This document shows, piece after piece, positions 1 to 7,566 of a DNA stretch of 64,000 nucleotides. The notes beneath the pieces were generated by a model. The model was not told the origin of the DNA. It saw only the letters and a list, made by a program, of their open reading frames with translations, and did no database searches. Source of the stretch: DAOUAE01 sp034433795 (GTDB taxonomy: Bacteria > Chloroflexota > UBA6077 > FW602-bin22 > DAOUAE01); assembly GCA_034433795.1 (NCBI GenBank), contig DAOUAE010000053.1, positions 1 through 64,000 on the forward strand, in the 5' to 3' direction. Within the stretch, counting starts at the first letter, position 1; each line of letters opens with the position of its first letter. A program made the translations under genes and the position numbers.

Positions 1-180
1 GGCTGGGGCAGCGCATTTTCAGAGAGAGCCGGGCGGTGTGGTGGGTGCCCCAGGGGAGGAGAGGGCCGGTGGGGCGACCCTGAGGCCCGCAGTCTGGCCG
101 AGCCTCCGCCGCCGGTCCAGCTCGGCCTTCCCACACTCTTCCCACACCAGTCTGAGGTCGGCCGGGCGCCGCGCTCGCCC

Positions 181-207
181 GTGGAACAGTCCGGTGGACT
201 GTTCCAC
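181..207. repeat. Perfect 12-bp inverted repeat, 3-nt loop
   Basis: Arms 181-192 and 196-207 are exact reverse complements around GGT. No T-tract follows on either strand, so it is not an obvious intrinsic terminator. It lies just beyond the tRNA terminator. Positions 1-180 show no gene that I can support. It could be an operator, a transcript-processing hairpin, or a REP-like element. Confidence 0.6.
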
Positions 208-215
208 GCCCAGAC

Positions 216-238
216 AAAAAGGCCCGCTCTAGCGGGCC
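216..238 (-). terminator. Intrinsic terminator of the tRNA transcript
   Basis: An 8-bp GC-rich stem (221-228 with 231-238) is followed on the minus strand by five Ts (216-220). It begins about 8 nt past the 3' end of the tRNA, as expected for a monocistronic tRNA transcript. Confidence 0.8.
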
Positions 239-245
239 GTTGGGG

Positions 246-317
246 TGGCAGGGGAGGGATTCGAACCCCCGACCCAGGGCTTATGAGTCCCCCGCTCTAC
301 CGCTGAGCTACCCTGCC
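246..317 (-). tRNA. tRNA with CAU anticodon (elongator Met, possibly Ile2)
   Basis: This 72-nt sequence folds as a complete cloverleaf. It has a perfect 7-bp acceptor stem, a GCTC/GAGC D stem, the anticodon loop CTCATAA with CAT at 34-36, a 5-nt variable loop, and the T arm with TTCGAAT. The acceptor pair 1-72 is G-C, so it is not an initiator tRNA. A CAU anticodon could also be the lysidine-modified Ile2 tRNA. The pair closing the anticodon loop (31-39) is an A-G mismatch. CCA is not encoded directly after the discriminator A. Confidence 0.92.
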
Positions 318-327
318 TCCAGCTCTG

Positions 328-357
328 ATTATACGCCAGCCACGCCCGCCGGTGCAA
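328..357 (-). promoter_or_regulatory. Promoter of the tRNA gene
   Basis: On the minus strand, TTGCAC (352-357), an 18-nt spacer and a perfect TATAAT (328-333) lie just upstream of the tRNA 5' end at 317. The predicted start is about 4 nt before the mature 5' end. Confidence 0.7.
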
Positions 358-476
358 CCGTCCCCGCCCCGGGCCACTCCCCCATCGCATCACCCGTGTC
401 GCACCGGGAACGGTCTCCCAACCCGCGCCAGGACTCAACCGTCCGCGCACGACCGCGAGCGCTTCGACCCGGTCCG

Positions 477-1085
477 TCAGACCGCCCCAGGCCAGCCCGC
501 CACCAGCACCGCCCGCACCGGCGCTCCATCGCCCCCGGCCACCTTTAGCGGCAGAGCCACCAGGAGATAGACCCCGGCCGGGACGCCGCTCAGGTCCAGC
601 CCCTCCAGGATCAGCACCCCCGCTCCCAGCAAACGCTCGTGGGCCGGCAGCCCGGAACTGCCCACCGGATCGACCGAAAGACTGTCGATCCCCACCAACC
701 GGTAGCCCTGGTCAACCAGCCAGTCGGCGGTCTCCGGCATCAGGAAGGCCGTGCCGGGGTCCGGACCGACCGTGGTCTTGAGAAGCAGCCGGCCGACATC
801 AGCGCGCACCCGCCCGGCCAGGTCACCGGGCCGGATGACCGGCTCCCCGCACTCCACCACCTGGGCCGGACCGATGAGCCATTCCAGCGGGATCTCGTCC
901 ACCGTCCGGCCGCGGGGAATCAGATGGGCCGGCACATCCAGGTGCGTGCCCGTGTGCGTGGTCAGGGTCAGCCGGCTGACCGCCGGCCACCCGGGCGGCG
1001 AAAGCCGCACCATCTCCGGTACCGGATCGCCCGGATAGACCGGGGTGTGCGGACCGAGCGGCCGGCTGATGTCGAAGAGGCGCAT
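477..1085 (-). CDS. Cyclase family protein (kynurenine formamidase-like metal hydrolase)
   Basis: The 202-residue product has the signature HTGTHLDVPAH near residue 44-54, which provides the metal ligands in the cyclase/KynB family. These enzymes hydrolyse N-formylkynurenine, isatin or related amides and esters. The DxS-PLGP start at the N-terminus is also typical. I chose ATG 1085; a GTG lies one codon upstream. The gene follows the NfeD-like gene with almost no gap, so the two are probably co-transcribed. The substrate cannot be fixed from sequence, because no other kynurenine-pathway gene is present. Confidence 0.8.
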   Translation of the reverse strand: MRLFDISRPLGPHTPVYPGDPVPEMVRLSPPGWPAVSRLTLTTHTGTHLDVPAHLIPRGRTVDEIPLEWLIGPAQVVECGEPVIRPGDLAGRVRADVGRLLLKTTVGPDPGTAFLMPETADWLVDQGYRLVGIDSLSVDPVGSSGLPAHERLLGAGVLILEGLDLSGVPAGVYLLVALPLKVAGGDGAPVRAVLVAGWPGAV

Positions 1086-1088
1086 CAC

Positions 1089-1496
1089 CTAGCCGGCCGT
1101 CCGGCTACCGGGGCCCCGCCGCACATACAGCGTCAGTCCCTCGACCGCCAGGACGACCACCCGCTCGCCCACCCCGATCGGCTCGTCGCTCCGGGCCCGC
1201 CAGATCTCGCCGCTCACCCAGACCTGACCCGGGCAGTCCGGAGTGATCGCCGCCAGGACCGCCCCCGTCCGCCCCGGTAGAACGCCAGGCCCGGTGACCG
1301 GCTGCAGACGCTGCGCCCGAACCCCAAAGAGGGCGACGACCAGTCCGAGGAGAGCGATGGGGAGAAAAGCGGTGGTGATCGCGATCCAGTGGGAGCGCCA
1401 GCCAGGCCACAGGTGGTCGAAGAAGAGGAGGGCGATGAGATCGTCCAGGACGGTGAAGAGGAAAACTGCCAGTAAAGCGCACGCCGCGCGTAACAT
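1089..1496 (-). CDS. NfeD-like membrane protein
   Basis: This is a small membrane protein of about 135 residues. Two hydrophobic segments lie near the N-terminus. A short soluble C-terminal domain (about 75-130) has the pattern GRTGAVLAAI ... GQVWVSGEIWRARSD ... GERVVVLAVEGLTLYV, which matches the OB-fold of NfeD proteins. NfeD proteins partner with SPFH/stomatin proteins or ClpP-like proteases in membrane quality control; no such partner is adjacent. I chose ATG 1496, with GGAG just upstream and downstream of the predicted transcription start. The longer GTG start at 1550 coincides with the promoter and is unlikely. Confidence 0.75.
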   Translation of the reverse strand: MLRAACALLAVFLFTVLDDLIALLFFDHLWPGWRSHWIAITTAFLPIALLGLVVALFGVRAQRLQPVTGPGVLPGRTGAVLAAITPDCPGQVWVSGEIWRARSDEPIGVGERVVVLAVEGLTLYVRRGPGSRTAG

Positions 1497-1555
1497 AGAC
1501 TCCAGGCCGGAGCCCGCTGACCTCACTCCGACCCCGGTGCTCCAGCCCACTAGTA

Positions 1556-1564
1556 ATTATAGCA
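1556..1564 (-). promoter_or_regulatory. Extended -10 promoter for the NfeD-cyclase pair
   Basis: The minus strand reads TGCTATAAT, a perfect extended -10 element with TATAAT at 1556-1561. No good -35 box is visible. The transcript would start near 1549, leaving about a 50-nt leader before ATG 1496. Confidence 0.6.
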
Positions 1565-1620
1565 ACGGCCGGCAAGCCCTCGCGGGCAAAGGTTCGGACT
1601 GTGCGCTGCGCGCTCGCCAG

Positions 1621-1642
1621 TGTACAATGTACTTAGGTACAG
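1621..1642 (+). promoter_or_regulatory. Possible promoter or operator upstream of the flagellar operon
   Basis: TACAAT at 1623-1628 could be a -10 box. It is embedded in a cluster of three GTAC tetramers, with TGTAC and GTACA as outer inverted arms. There is no clear -35. It lies about 130 nt upstream of flbD. A sigma-28-like reading further down is weak and was not accepted. Confidence 0.3.
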
Positions 1643-1772
1643 ACCACGGAGGGACCGGGGTGACCGTTTTACAGGCGACCCACCGCGAATTTAGGGATTT
1701 CCCGGATCATCCGAACCGGGGGAGCCGCCCTAGCATAGGGGCGAGCACGGCCGACCGAAACGAGGTGACAGC

Positions 1773-1985
1773 GTGATCCGGCTGACCCGGCTGGACGGCA
1801 GCGAGTTCTATCTCAATGCCGACCTCATCGAGGCCATCGAGGCGACCCCCGACACCATGCTCTCCCTCACGACCCACAAGAAACTGATCGTGCGCGAATC
1901 ACCCGAGGAAGTGGTGGAGCGCGTCATCGCCTACAAACAGCGGATCCTGCGCGGGCCGATCATCCTCTCGGAGCCGGCCCGCTGA
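1773..1985 (+). CDS. flbD: FlbD family flagellar protein
   Basis: The 70-residue protein starts MIRLTRLDGSEFYLNADLI and contains IEATPDTMLSLT and a VRES-x-EEVVERV helix. This is the full length and conserved pattern of the small FlbD family of Gram-positive-type flagellar clusters. It is unrelated to the Caulobacter NtrC-like regulator of the same name. It is the first gene of the flagellar operon, 22 nt upstream of motA. Its biochemical role is not established. Confidence 0.88.
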   Translation: MIRLTRLDGSEFYLNADLIEAIEATPDTMLSLTTHKKLIVRESPEEVVERVIAYKQRILRGPIILSEPAR

Positions 1986-2007
1986 GGTCAGGCAGGAGGA
2001 GAGCACG

Positions 2008-2826
2008 GTGGACCTGTCGACAGCACTCGGTCTGCTCATCGGCCTGATCGGCATCGGCTACGGCATGTTTCGCGAGGGCGGCGGTCCTCAGGCCTTCATC
2101 CAGGACTCCGCCTTTATGATCGTCGTCGGCGGCACTGTCGGCGCCGTTCTCATCAGCTTCCCTCTGCGTCAGGTCCTGCTGGTGCCACGGGCGATCCAGA
2201 AATCGTTCTTCTACAGAGAGCCGATCAGCGCCGCCGAGATCGTGGAGATCTTTGTCCGCCTGGCCGATAAGGCCCGCCGCGAGGGCCTGCTGGCCCTGGA
2301 GGAAGAGGAGGAGTCGCTGCCCGACCCCTTCCTGCGGAAGGGCGTGCAGCTGGTGGTCGACGGCACCGAACCGGAACTCATCCGCAGCGTCCTGGAGATC
2401 GATATCGAACTGATGCAGAAGCGGCATACCGAGGCCACCAAGGTCCTCGAGGCCGCCGGCGGCTACGCCCCGACCATGGGCATCATCGGCACGGTGATGG
2501 GCCTGGTGGGGGTGCTGCAACGGCTGGAGGACCCCTCGGAACTGGGCCACGCTGTGGCGGTGGCCTTTGTGGCGACCTTCTACGGCATCCTGACGGCCAA
2601 TCTCTTCTGGCTGCCCCTGGCCAACAAACTCAAACAGCGCACCGAACAGGAGGTCCTGCTGCGTCAGTTGATGCTCGAAGGAGTCATGGCCGTCCAGTCC
2701 GGCGAGAACCCGCGGATCATCCGGAGCAAACTGGAGGGGTTCCTCCCGCCGGCGGCACGGCAGGCCGGCCCCGCCTCAACGCCGGCTCAGACCCCGGCCC
2801 AGCCGGCCGAGGCGACCCGCACCTGA
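2008..2826 (+). CDS. motA: Flagellar motor stator protein MotA
   Basis: MotA forms the stator ring around MotB in the cytoplasmic membrane and couples ion flow to rotor torque. The 272-residue product has N-terminal membrane helices (about 5-22 and 33-52), a charged cytoplasmic loop with LLALEEEEESLPDPF, and a C-terminal helix pair around PTMGIIGTVMGLVGVLQ with the conserved proline. The start is GTG 2008, preceded by AGGAGGA. A proline/alanine-rich tail of about 25 residues is extra to the usual core. motB follows after 15 nt. Confidence 0.95.
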   Translation: MDLSTALGLLIGLIGIGYGMFREGGGPQAFIQDSAFMIVVGGTVGAVLISFPLRQVLLVPRAIQKSFFYREPISAAEIVEIFVRLADKARREGLLALEEEEESLPDPFLRKGVQLVVDGTEPELIRSVLEIDIELMQKRHTEATKVLEAAGGYAPTMGIIGTVMGLVGVLQRLEDPSELGHAVAVAFVATFYGILTANLFWLPLANKLKQRTEQEVLLRQLMLEGVMAVQSGENPRIIRSKLEGFLPPAARQAGPASTPAQTPAQPAEATRT

Positions 2827-2841
2827 CCAGAGGAGGCAGCG

Positions 2842-3594
2842 ATGGCACTGGGATCCAACCGCCGACGCACCGCCGCCGACGAGCACGGTGGTGGCGGTGG
2901 GGGGCACGAAGGCGCCGGCATGATGCGCTGGCTGCTGACCTACGCCGATATGATCACGCTGCTCAACGTCTTCTTCATCATCCTCTACGCCCAGTCGAAG
3001 GTGGACCGCGAGAAGTTCAGCCAGCTCGCCGTCTCGCTGGCCGAGGCCTTCAATGTGGGGGTGATGCTGGGCCAGCAGTCGACCGGCTACGTGCTGGGCC
3101 GCGGTGGGCGCTTCGGCACGATCGAACTCGCCCCCTACCAGCGGATCGCCGACGAGATCGGCCAGTTCGCCAGCCAGCAGGGCCTGACCGAGGAGATCAG
3201 CGTCGGCCTGCGCCGTGAGGGCGTGGTCGTGCGCCTCTCCGGCTCGCTCCTCTTCCCCTCCGGTCAGGCCGAGCTGACCCCCGAGGGCCGCGAGGTGCTG
3301 CATCGCCTGGCCTACGCCCTGCGGACCACGCCCGGCCACGTCCAGATCGAGGGGCATACCGATAACCTGCCGTTCTCCAGTCCCCAGTACCCGAGCAACT
3401 GGGAGCTCTCGACCGCCCGGGCTGCCGCCGTCCTGCGCTATTTCCTGGAGGTCGAAGGCCTGCCGGCCGACCGCTTCAGCATCGCCGGCTACGCTGACCT
3501 CCGCCCGGTGGCCCCCAATGATACGCGGGAGAACCGGGCCCGCAACCGCCGTATCGAGGTCTTTATCCAGACTCCGGAGACCAGCCCACGCTGA
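2842..3594 (+). CDS. motB: Flagellar motor stator protein MotB
   Basis: MotB anchors the stator to peptidoglycan and carries the ion-binding aspartate. The single membrane helix follows a glycine-rich N-terminus and contains LLTYADMITLL, in which D36 is the proton or sodium site. An OmpA-like peptidoglycan-binding domain spans about 125-247, with EGHTDNLPFSS, NWELSTARA and ENRARNRRIEVFI. The length of 250 residues is normal. The tyrosine before AD and the surrounding residues do not decide between H+ and Na+ coupling. Confidence 0.95.
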   Translation: MALGSNRRRTAADEHGGGGGGHEGAGMMRWLLTYADMITLLNVFFIILYAQSKVDREKFSQLAVSLAEAFNVGVMLGQQSTGYVLGRGGRFGTIELAPYQRIADEIGQFASQQGLTEEISVGLRREGVVVRLSGSLLFPSGQAELTPEGREVLHRLAYALRTTPGHVQIEGHTDNLPFSSPQYPSNWELSTARAAAVLRYFLEVEGLPADRFSIAGYADLRPVAPNDTRENRARNRRIEVFIQTPETSPR

Positions 3595-3605
3595 GAGGGC
3601 CGCCG

Positions 3606-4112
3606 ATGCTGAGAGGATTTCTCCGTCAGGTGTTCCTCGGTCTGCTGGCCGGCATCGCCATCGGTGGACTGGCGGTCGGGCTGCTTCTGACTGTGGTCCT
3701 GCCGTCTGGACGGACCGCGCCGAAACCCCCGGCCTCGGTCGCCACCGCCGCCGGCCAGCCCGGCCCGGTCTACACAATCAGAGACCGGATCGTCAACCTG
3801 GCCGACGCCGGCGGCCGACGCTACCTGCGGGTCAGCCTGGCCATCGAGTTCCAGGCGAAAGAGCCGGTGCCCCGCGACGAGGCGGCCCAGAAAGCCTACT
3901 ACAAGAAATTCGATGGTGACATCCGGGCCTGCTGCGCCCACCGGATCGAAGACGCCGTCACCATGCTGCTGAGCAGCAAGAGTTACGCCGATATCGCCAC
4001 GCCCGAGGGCAAAGAGCGCCTCAAGCAGGAGCTGAAGGACCGGATCAACGAGGCCCTGCACGGAGAAGAAGTGGTGACGAACGTCTACATTACCGACTTT
4101 GTGGTGCAGTGA
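3606..4112 (+). CDS. fliL: Flagellar basal body-associated protein FliL
   Basis: FliL is a single-pass membrane protein around the stator that supports torque. The 168-residue product has a membrane helix at about 8-30, a short proline/alanine linker, and a soluble domain with IVNLADAGGRRYLRVSLAIEF and the C-terminal EEVVTNVYITDFVVQ, both typical of FliL. It sits 11 nt after motB and 9 nt before fliM, the usual neighbour. Two adjacent cysteines (ACCAH, about residue 104-105) are unusual for this extracytoplasmic domain. Confidence 0.93.
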   Translation: MLRGFLRQVFLGLLAGIAIGGLAVGLLLTVVLPSGRTAPKPPASVATAAGQPGPVYTIRDRIVNLADAGGRRYLRVSLAIEFQAKEPVPRDEAAQKAYYKKFDGDIRACCAHRIEDAVTMLLSSKSYADIATPEGKERLKQELKDRINEALHGEEVVTNVYITDFVVQ

Positions 4113-4121
4113 GGGAAGGCG

Positions 4122-5120
4122 ATGAGCCAGCCGATCCTCTCCCAACAGGAGATCGACGCCTTGCTGGCCGCGCTGACCCCCGAGGGGAAGAGCGGCGCGG
4201 CTCCTGCGGCCACCAGCCGACCGGTCAAACCCTATAACTTCCGTCACCCTGAGAAGTTCTCCCGCGACCAGATCCGGGCCATCGAGCTGCTCCACGACAG
4301 TTTTGTGCGCCACCTGGAGACCGTTCTGGCCGCCCACCTCCGGGCGATCACCACGGTGACCCTCCTCTCCCTCGAGCAGATCAGCCTGGAGGAGTATCTC
4401 CGGCAGGCCGGCACCCCCACCGTCCTCTATCCCCTGCAACTGGAGCCGCTGCCCGGCCGGGCCCTGCTGGAGATCCAGCCAGGGCTGGCTCTGATTATGG
4501 TCGACCGCCTGCTCGGCGGTCCCGGACGGATCCTCACGAAGGCCCGCGAACTGACCGACGTGGAGATCACCCTGCTCGAAGGGCTGGTCTGGCAGATGGT
4601 GACCGGTCTGCGCGAGACCTGGGCCTCACTGGTCCAGATCACCCCCCGCCTGGAGCCGGTCAGTTTCAACCCCCAGTTTCTCCAGCTGGGCATGCTGCTG
4701 ACCGAGACCTGCCTGCTGCTGACGCTGGAGGTCCGCCTCGGCGATACCACCGGCCTGCTCCGTCTCTGTCTGCCGTTCATCCTGCTGGAGCCGGTCCTGC
4801 CGCGCCTGGCCCCTCAGGTCTGGCTGGGCACCCGCCGAACGCCCCCGCCGGAGAAACTGGAAGCGGTCCGTCAGCACCTCCACCGGGTGCCTGTCACCCT
4901 CAGCGTCCGGCTGGGGACGGCCGAACTGACGGTCCGTGACCTCCTGCAGCTGCAGAAAGGCGATGTGATCCCGCTGGACCGCTCGACCCGCCAGGAGCTG
5001 GAGGTTCTGGTGATGGGACGCCCCAAATTCCGCGCCCATCCCGGCGTCGTGGGCAACCGGCTGGCCGTCCGCATCGTGGCGGTCGTGGAGGAGGAGAACC
5101 ATGGTCCACCGACCCCTTGA
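4122..5120 (+). CDS. fliM: Flagellar motor switch protein FliM
   Basis: FliM forms the middle of the C-ring and binds CheY-P to switch rotation. The N-terminal LSQQEIDALLAAL is the conserved CheY-P binding segment. The middle domain has KPYNFRHPEKFSRDQIR at about 33-49. A C-terminal SpoA/FliN-like domain (about 245-325) includes LGTAELTVRDLLQLQKGDVIPLD. Length is normal at 332 residues. Its 3' end overlaps the next gene by 20 nt, suggesting translational coupling of the switch proteins. Confidence 0.95.
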   Translation: MSQPILSQQEIDALLAALTPEGKSGAAPAATSRPVKPYNFRHPEKFSRDQIRAIELLHDSFVRHLETVLAAHLRAITTVTLLSLEQISLEEYLRQAGTPTVLYPLQLEPLPGRALLEIQPGLALIMVDRLLGGPGRILTKARELTDVEITLLEGLVWQMVTGLRETWASLVQITPRLEPVSFNPQFLQLGMLLTETCLLLTLEVRLGDTTGLLRLCLPFILLEPVLPRLAPQVWLGTRRTPPPEKLEAVRQHLHRVPVTLSVRLGTAELTVRDLLQLQKGDVIPLDRSTRQELEVLVMGRPKFRAHPGVVGNRLAVRIVAVVEEENHGPPTP

Positions 5121-6081
5121 CCAGACGCTCAGCGTACTCCAGCCGCTGGTCGAAAAGGCCCGAACGATGGGGCTGCGCCTCTTCGGCACGGCCTTCGACC
5201 GTCCGCTGACCCTGGAGGACCCCTCGGTCACCCGCACAACCCTGGCCGAGACCGCCGCCCGCCTCCAGGGCCCCTACCTCCTGGCCGAACTCTACCTGAT
5301 GAGCCGGGAACGGTCGGACCCCCAGCCGCTGCTGACGCTCACGCCCGGTCCCACCCTGGGGGAGACCCTGGGGATCGACCTCTCCCCCGAATCGATGGAC
5401 AGTCTGACCCACCTGGGCCGTCTGACCGAACCGCTGGAGACGCTGGTCGACGTCCTGAACGCCCACCTCGCCACCCTGACCCACGACCGCCTCTACCTGG
5501 CCCAGCCCAGCCTGCGTCTGATCGATCTGCCAGCCGACCTGCCCGGCCTCCTCCTGGCCCCGGAGGAGGCGCTGTACGCCCTGCAGTACCGGCTGACCAG
5601 CCCGAGCGGCGAGACCACGGTCCTCCACCTGCTGACCGTCGCGCTGGTCGATCTCCTGGTCGCCAGCCTGCGGGGCCCGGCGGTCGAATCGGCGGGCGGG
5701 GGACCACCGTCGCTGGAGTCGGTTCTGGGTCCGGAGCCGGCTGGGACGGGTGGGGAGCCGGTGGTCAAACCGGCCCGCTTCGCTCCGCTGGAGGAGCGTC
5801 CCGGCCCCGCAGAGACAGCCCCGAGCGCCATCGATCTCATCCTCGATGTGCCGTTGACGGTGACAGTCGAACTGGGACGGACGACCAAGACCATCGGCGA
5901 GATCCTGGCGCTGGGACCGGGGTCGATCATCGAACTGGACAAACTGCACGGCGAACCGGTGGACATCCTGGTCAACGACCGGCTGATCGCCAAAGGGGAG
6001 GTGGTGGTGGTGGACGACAATTTCGGCGTGCGGATCGTCGATATTATCCCGCCGACCAAACGGGCGCAGTCGCTGCGCTGA
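5101..6081 (+). CDS. fliN: Flagellar motor switch protein FliN/FliY type
   Basis: The C-terminal 80 residues are a clear SpoA/FliN domain, with LILDVPLTVTVELGRTTKT, IGEILALGPGSIIELD and NDRLIAKGEVVVVDDNFGVR. This domain forms the lower C-ring and docks the export ATPase. The roughly 190-residue N-terminal part is too long for a plain FliN. It has a helical segment ETLVDVLNAHLATLTHD that could be a degenerate CheC-like domain as in FliY, but the CheC phosphatase residues are not visible. A proline/glycine-rich linker joins the two parts. Confidence 0.88.
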   Translation: MVHRPLDQTLSVLQPLVEKARTMGLRLFGTAFDRPLTLEDPSVTRTTLAETAARLQGPYLLAELYLMSRERSDPQPLLTLTPGPTLGETLGIDLSPESMDSLTHLGRLTEPLETLVDVLNAHLATLTHDRLYLAQPSLRLIDLPADLPGLLLAPEEALYALQYRLTSPSGETTVLHLLTVALVDLLVASLRGPAVESAGGGPPSLESVLGPEPAGTGGEPVVKPARFAPLEERPGPAETAPSAIDLILDVPLTVTVELGRTTKTIGEILALGPGSIIELDKLHGEPVDILVNDRLIAKGEVVVVDDNFGVRIVDIIPPTKRAQSLR

Positions 6082-6098
6082 CCAGAGGCGACGGTGCG

Positions 6099-6713
6099 AT
6101 GTCCTGGCCTGGTCTCCCTCTCCACCGCCTTCCCGCCGGACTGCTGGCGCTGCTCCTCGGGCTGAGCGCCAGCCCGGTTCTGGCGCAGACCGCCGACGGC
6201 CGCTACCTCCGGAGTTACACCGAACTGGCGGCTGGTCAGGACGAGGGCCCCTGGTGGAGCCTGACCATGGAGATGCTGCTGAAGCTCGGGCTGGTCATCG
6301 TTCTGATCTACCTCAGCGCCTGGGCCCTGCGGCGCTTTCTTCTGCGCGGGCGTCTCTGGACCGGCACGCAGGGCGTCCTCACCGTTCTGGAGATGCTGCC
6401 GCTGGGCCCCCAGCGCACGCTCTACCTCGTGGCCGTCGGTCCCAAACTCCTGGTCATCGGCGCCACCGGCCAGCACCTCACCACGCTGGCCGAGTTCGAC
6501 GCCGCCACGGCCGAGGCCCTGCGCCAGCAGATCGCCCAGAACGGCCCGTTCGCCGCCGCCCTGGCGGCGGCCAGCGCGACGGGTCCGGGCCCCCGCAGCC
6601 CCCTGGCCGACGGCCGGGCCCTGGTGGCCGAGGCCCTGGCCGAACTGCGGGCGCTGGGCCAGCGCTGGCGAGGCCAGACCACCGGGAGGGAGCCCGATGA
6701 TCCCGCGGTCTAG
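6099..6713 (+). CDS. fliO: Flagellar biosynthetic protein FliO
   Basis: FliO helps assemble the FliP pore of the flagellar export gate. The product has a signal-like N-terminal helix ending LSASPVLAQT. A second membrane helix (about 58-78) is followed by VLTVLEMLPLGPQRTLYLVAVGPKLLVIG, which is the FliO core. An alanine-rich C-terminal tail follows. The gene ends 17 nt inside fliP, the usual fliO-fliP arrangement. Confidence 0.9.
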   Translation: MSWPGLPLHRLPAGLLALLLGLSASPVLAQTADGRYLRSYTELAAGQDEGPWWSLTMEMLLKLGLVIVLIYLSAWALRRFLLRGRLWTGTQGVLTVLEMLPLGPQRTLYLVAVGPKLLVIGATGQHLTTLAEFDAATAEALRQQIAQNGPFAAALAAASATGPGPRSPLADGRALVAEALAELRALGQRWRGQTTGREPDDPAV

Positions 6714-7464
6714 ACTCCGGCTGATCATCGGCCTGACGCTTCTGGGACTGGCCGGCTGCGCGCCGGCGGGCTCGGAGAGCCCGGCGCTGGCTCTCCCTCG
6801 GGTCACGGTCGGGGTCGAGGCCGCCCGCACGCCTCAGGACCTGTCGGTGAGCCTGCAGGTCCTGCTCCTCCTCACCGTCCTGACGCTCGCCCCCTCGCTC
6901 CTCATAATGCTCACCGCCTTCACCCGCATCGTCATCGTCCTGTCGCTGGTCCGCAACGCCATCGGCGTGCCACAACTGCCGCCCAACCAGGTGATCATCG
7001 GTCTGGCCCTCTTTCTCACATTCTTCGTGATGGCGCCGACTTGGAACGCCATCCACCGCGAGGCCCTCCAGCCCTACCTGGCCGGCGAGATCAGCCAGGC
7101 CGAGGCCTTCCGCCGCGCCGAGCAGCCGATCCGGCAGTTCATGCTCCGCCAGACCCGTGAGAAAGACCTGGCCCTCTTCGTCCACCTGGCCCGTCTGGAC
7201 CCGCCCCGCACCGCCGACGACATCCCCACCTACGTCCTCATCCCCGCCTTCATCATCAGCGAACTCAAAACCGCCTTCCAGATGGGGTTCCTGCTCTTCC
7301 TGCCCTTCCTCATCATCGATATCGTGGTCTCCAGCGTCCTGATGTCTATGGGGATGCTCATGCTGCCTCCGGTGGTGATCTCGCTTCCCTTCAAACTGCT
7401 CCTCTTCGTCCTGGTCGACGGCTGGCACCTGATCGCCCGCTCGCTGGTCCAGAGCTTCCTCTGA
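6697..7464 (+). CDS. fliP: Flagellar export gate protein FliP
   Basis: FliP forms the core of the type III export channel. Family motifs are clear: LLLLTVLTLAPSLLIMLTAF, TRIVIVLSLVRNAIG, PPNQVIIGLALFLTFFVMAP and the C-terminal SMGMLMLPPVVISLPFKLL. Length is normal at 255 residues. The N-terminal signal sequence ends LLGLAGC with Cys21, a lipobox-like motif where most FliP proteins have an ordinary cleaved signal. The next gene is a glycosidase; fliQ, fliR, flhB and flhA do not follow, so the export-gate operon is split here. Confidence 0.95.
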   Translation: MIPRSRLRLIIGLTLLGLAGCAPAGSESPALALPRVTVGVEAARTPQDLSVSLQVLLLLTVLTLAPSLLIMLTAFTRIVIVLSLVRNAIGVPQLPPNQVIIGLALFLTFFVMAPTWNAIHREALQPYLAGEISQAEAFRRAEQPIRQFMLRQTREKDLALFVHLARLDPPRTADDIPTYVLIPAFIISELKTAFQMGFLLFLPFLIIDIVVSSVLMSMGMLMLPPVVISLPFKLLLFVLVDGWHLIARSLVQSFL

Positions 7465-7566
7465 TCCCGCGAGAAGGGGCTGGCCACCGCCTCCGCCAGC
7501 CGCTATGATCAGGGCGGCTGGTGCCTCTGCCAGACCTCCCGACCATCGGCACAGGAGAACCAGGCG

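Noticed and set aside
1681..1772. Possible sigma-28 promoter upstream of flbD
   Set aside because: The best alignment around 1690-1720 misses several core bases of both boxes and the spacing is off.
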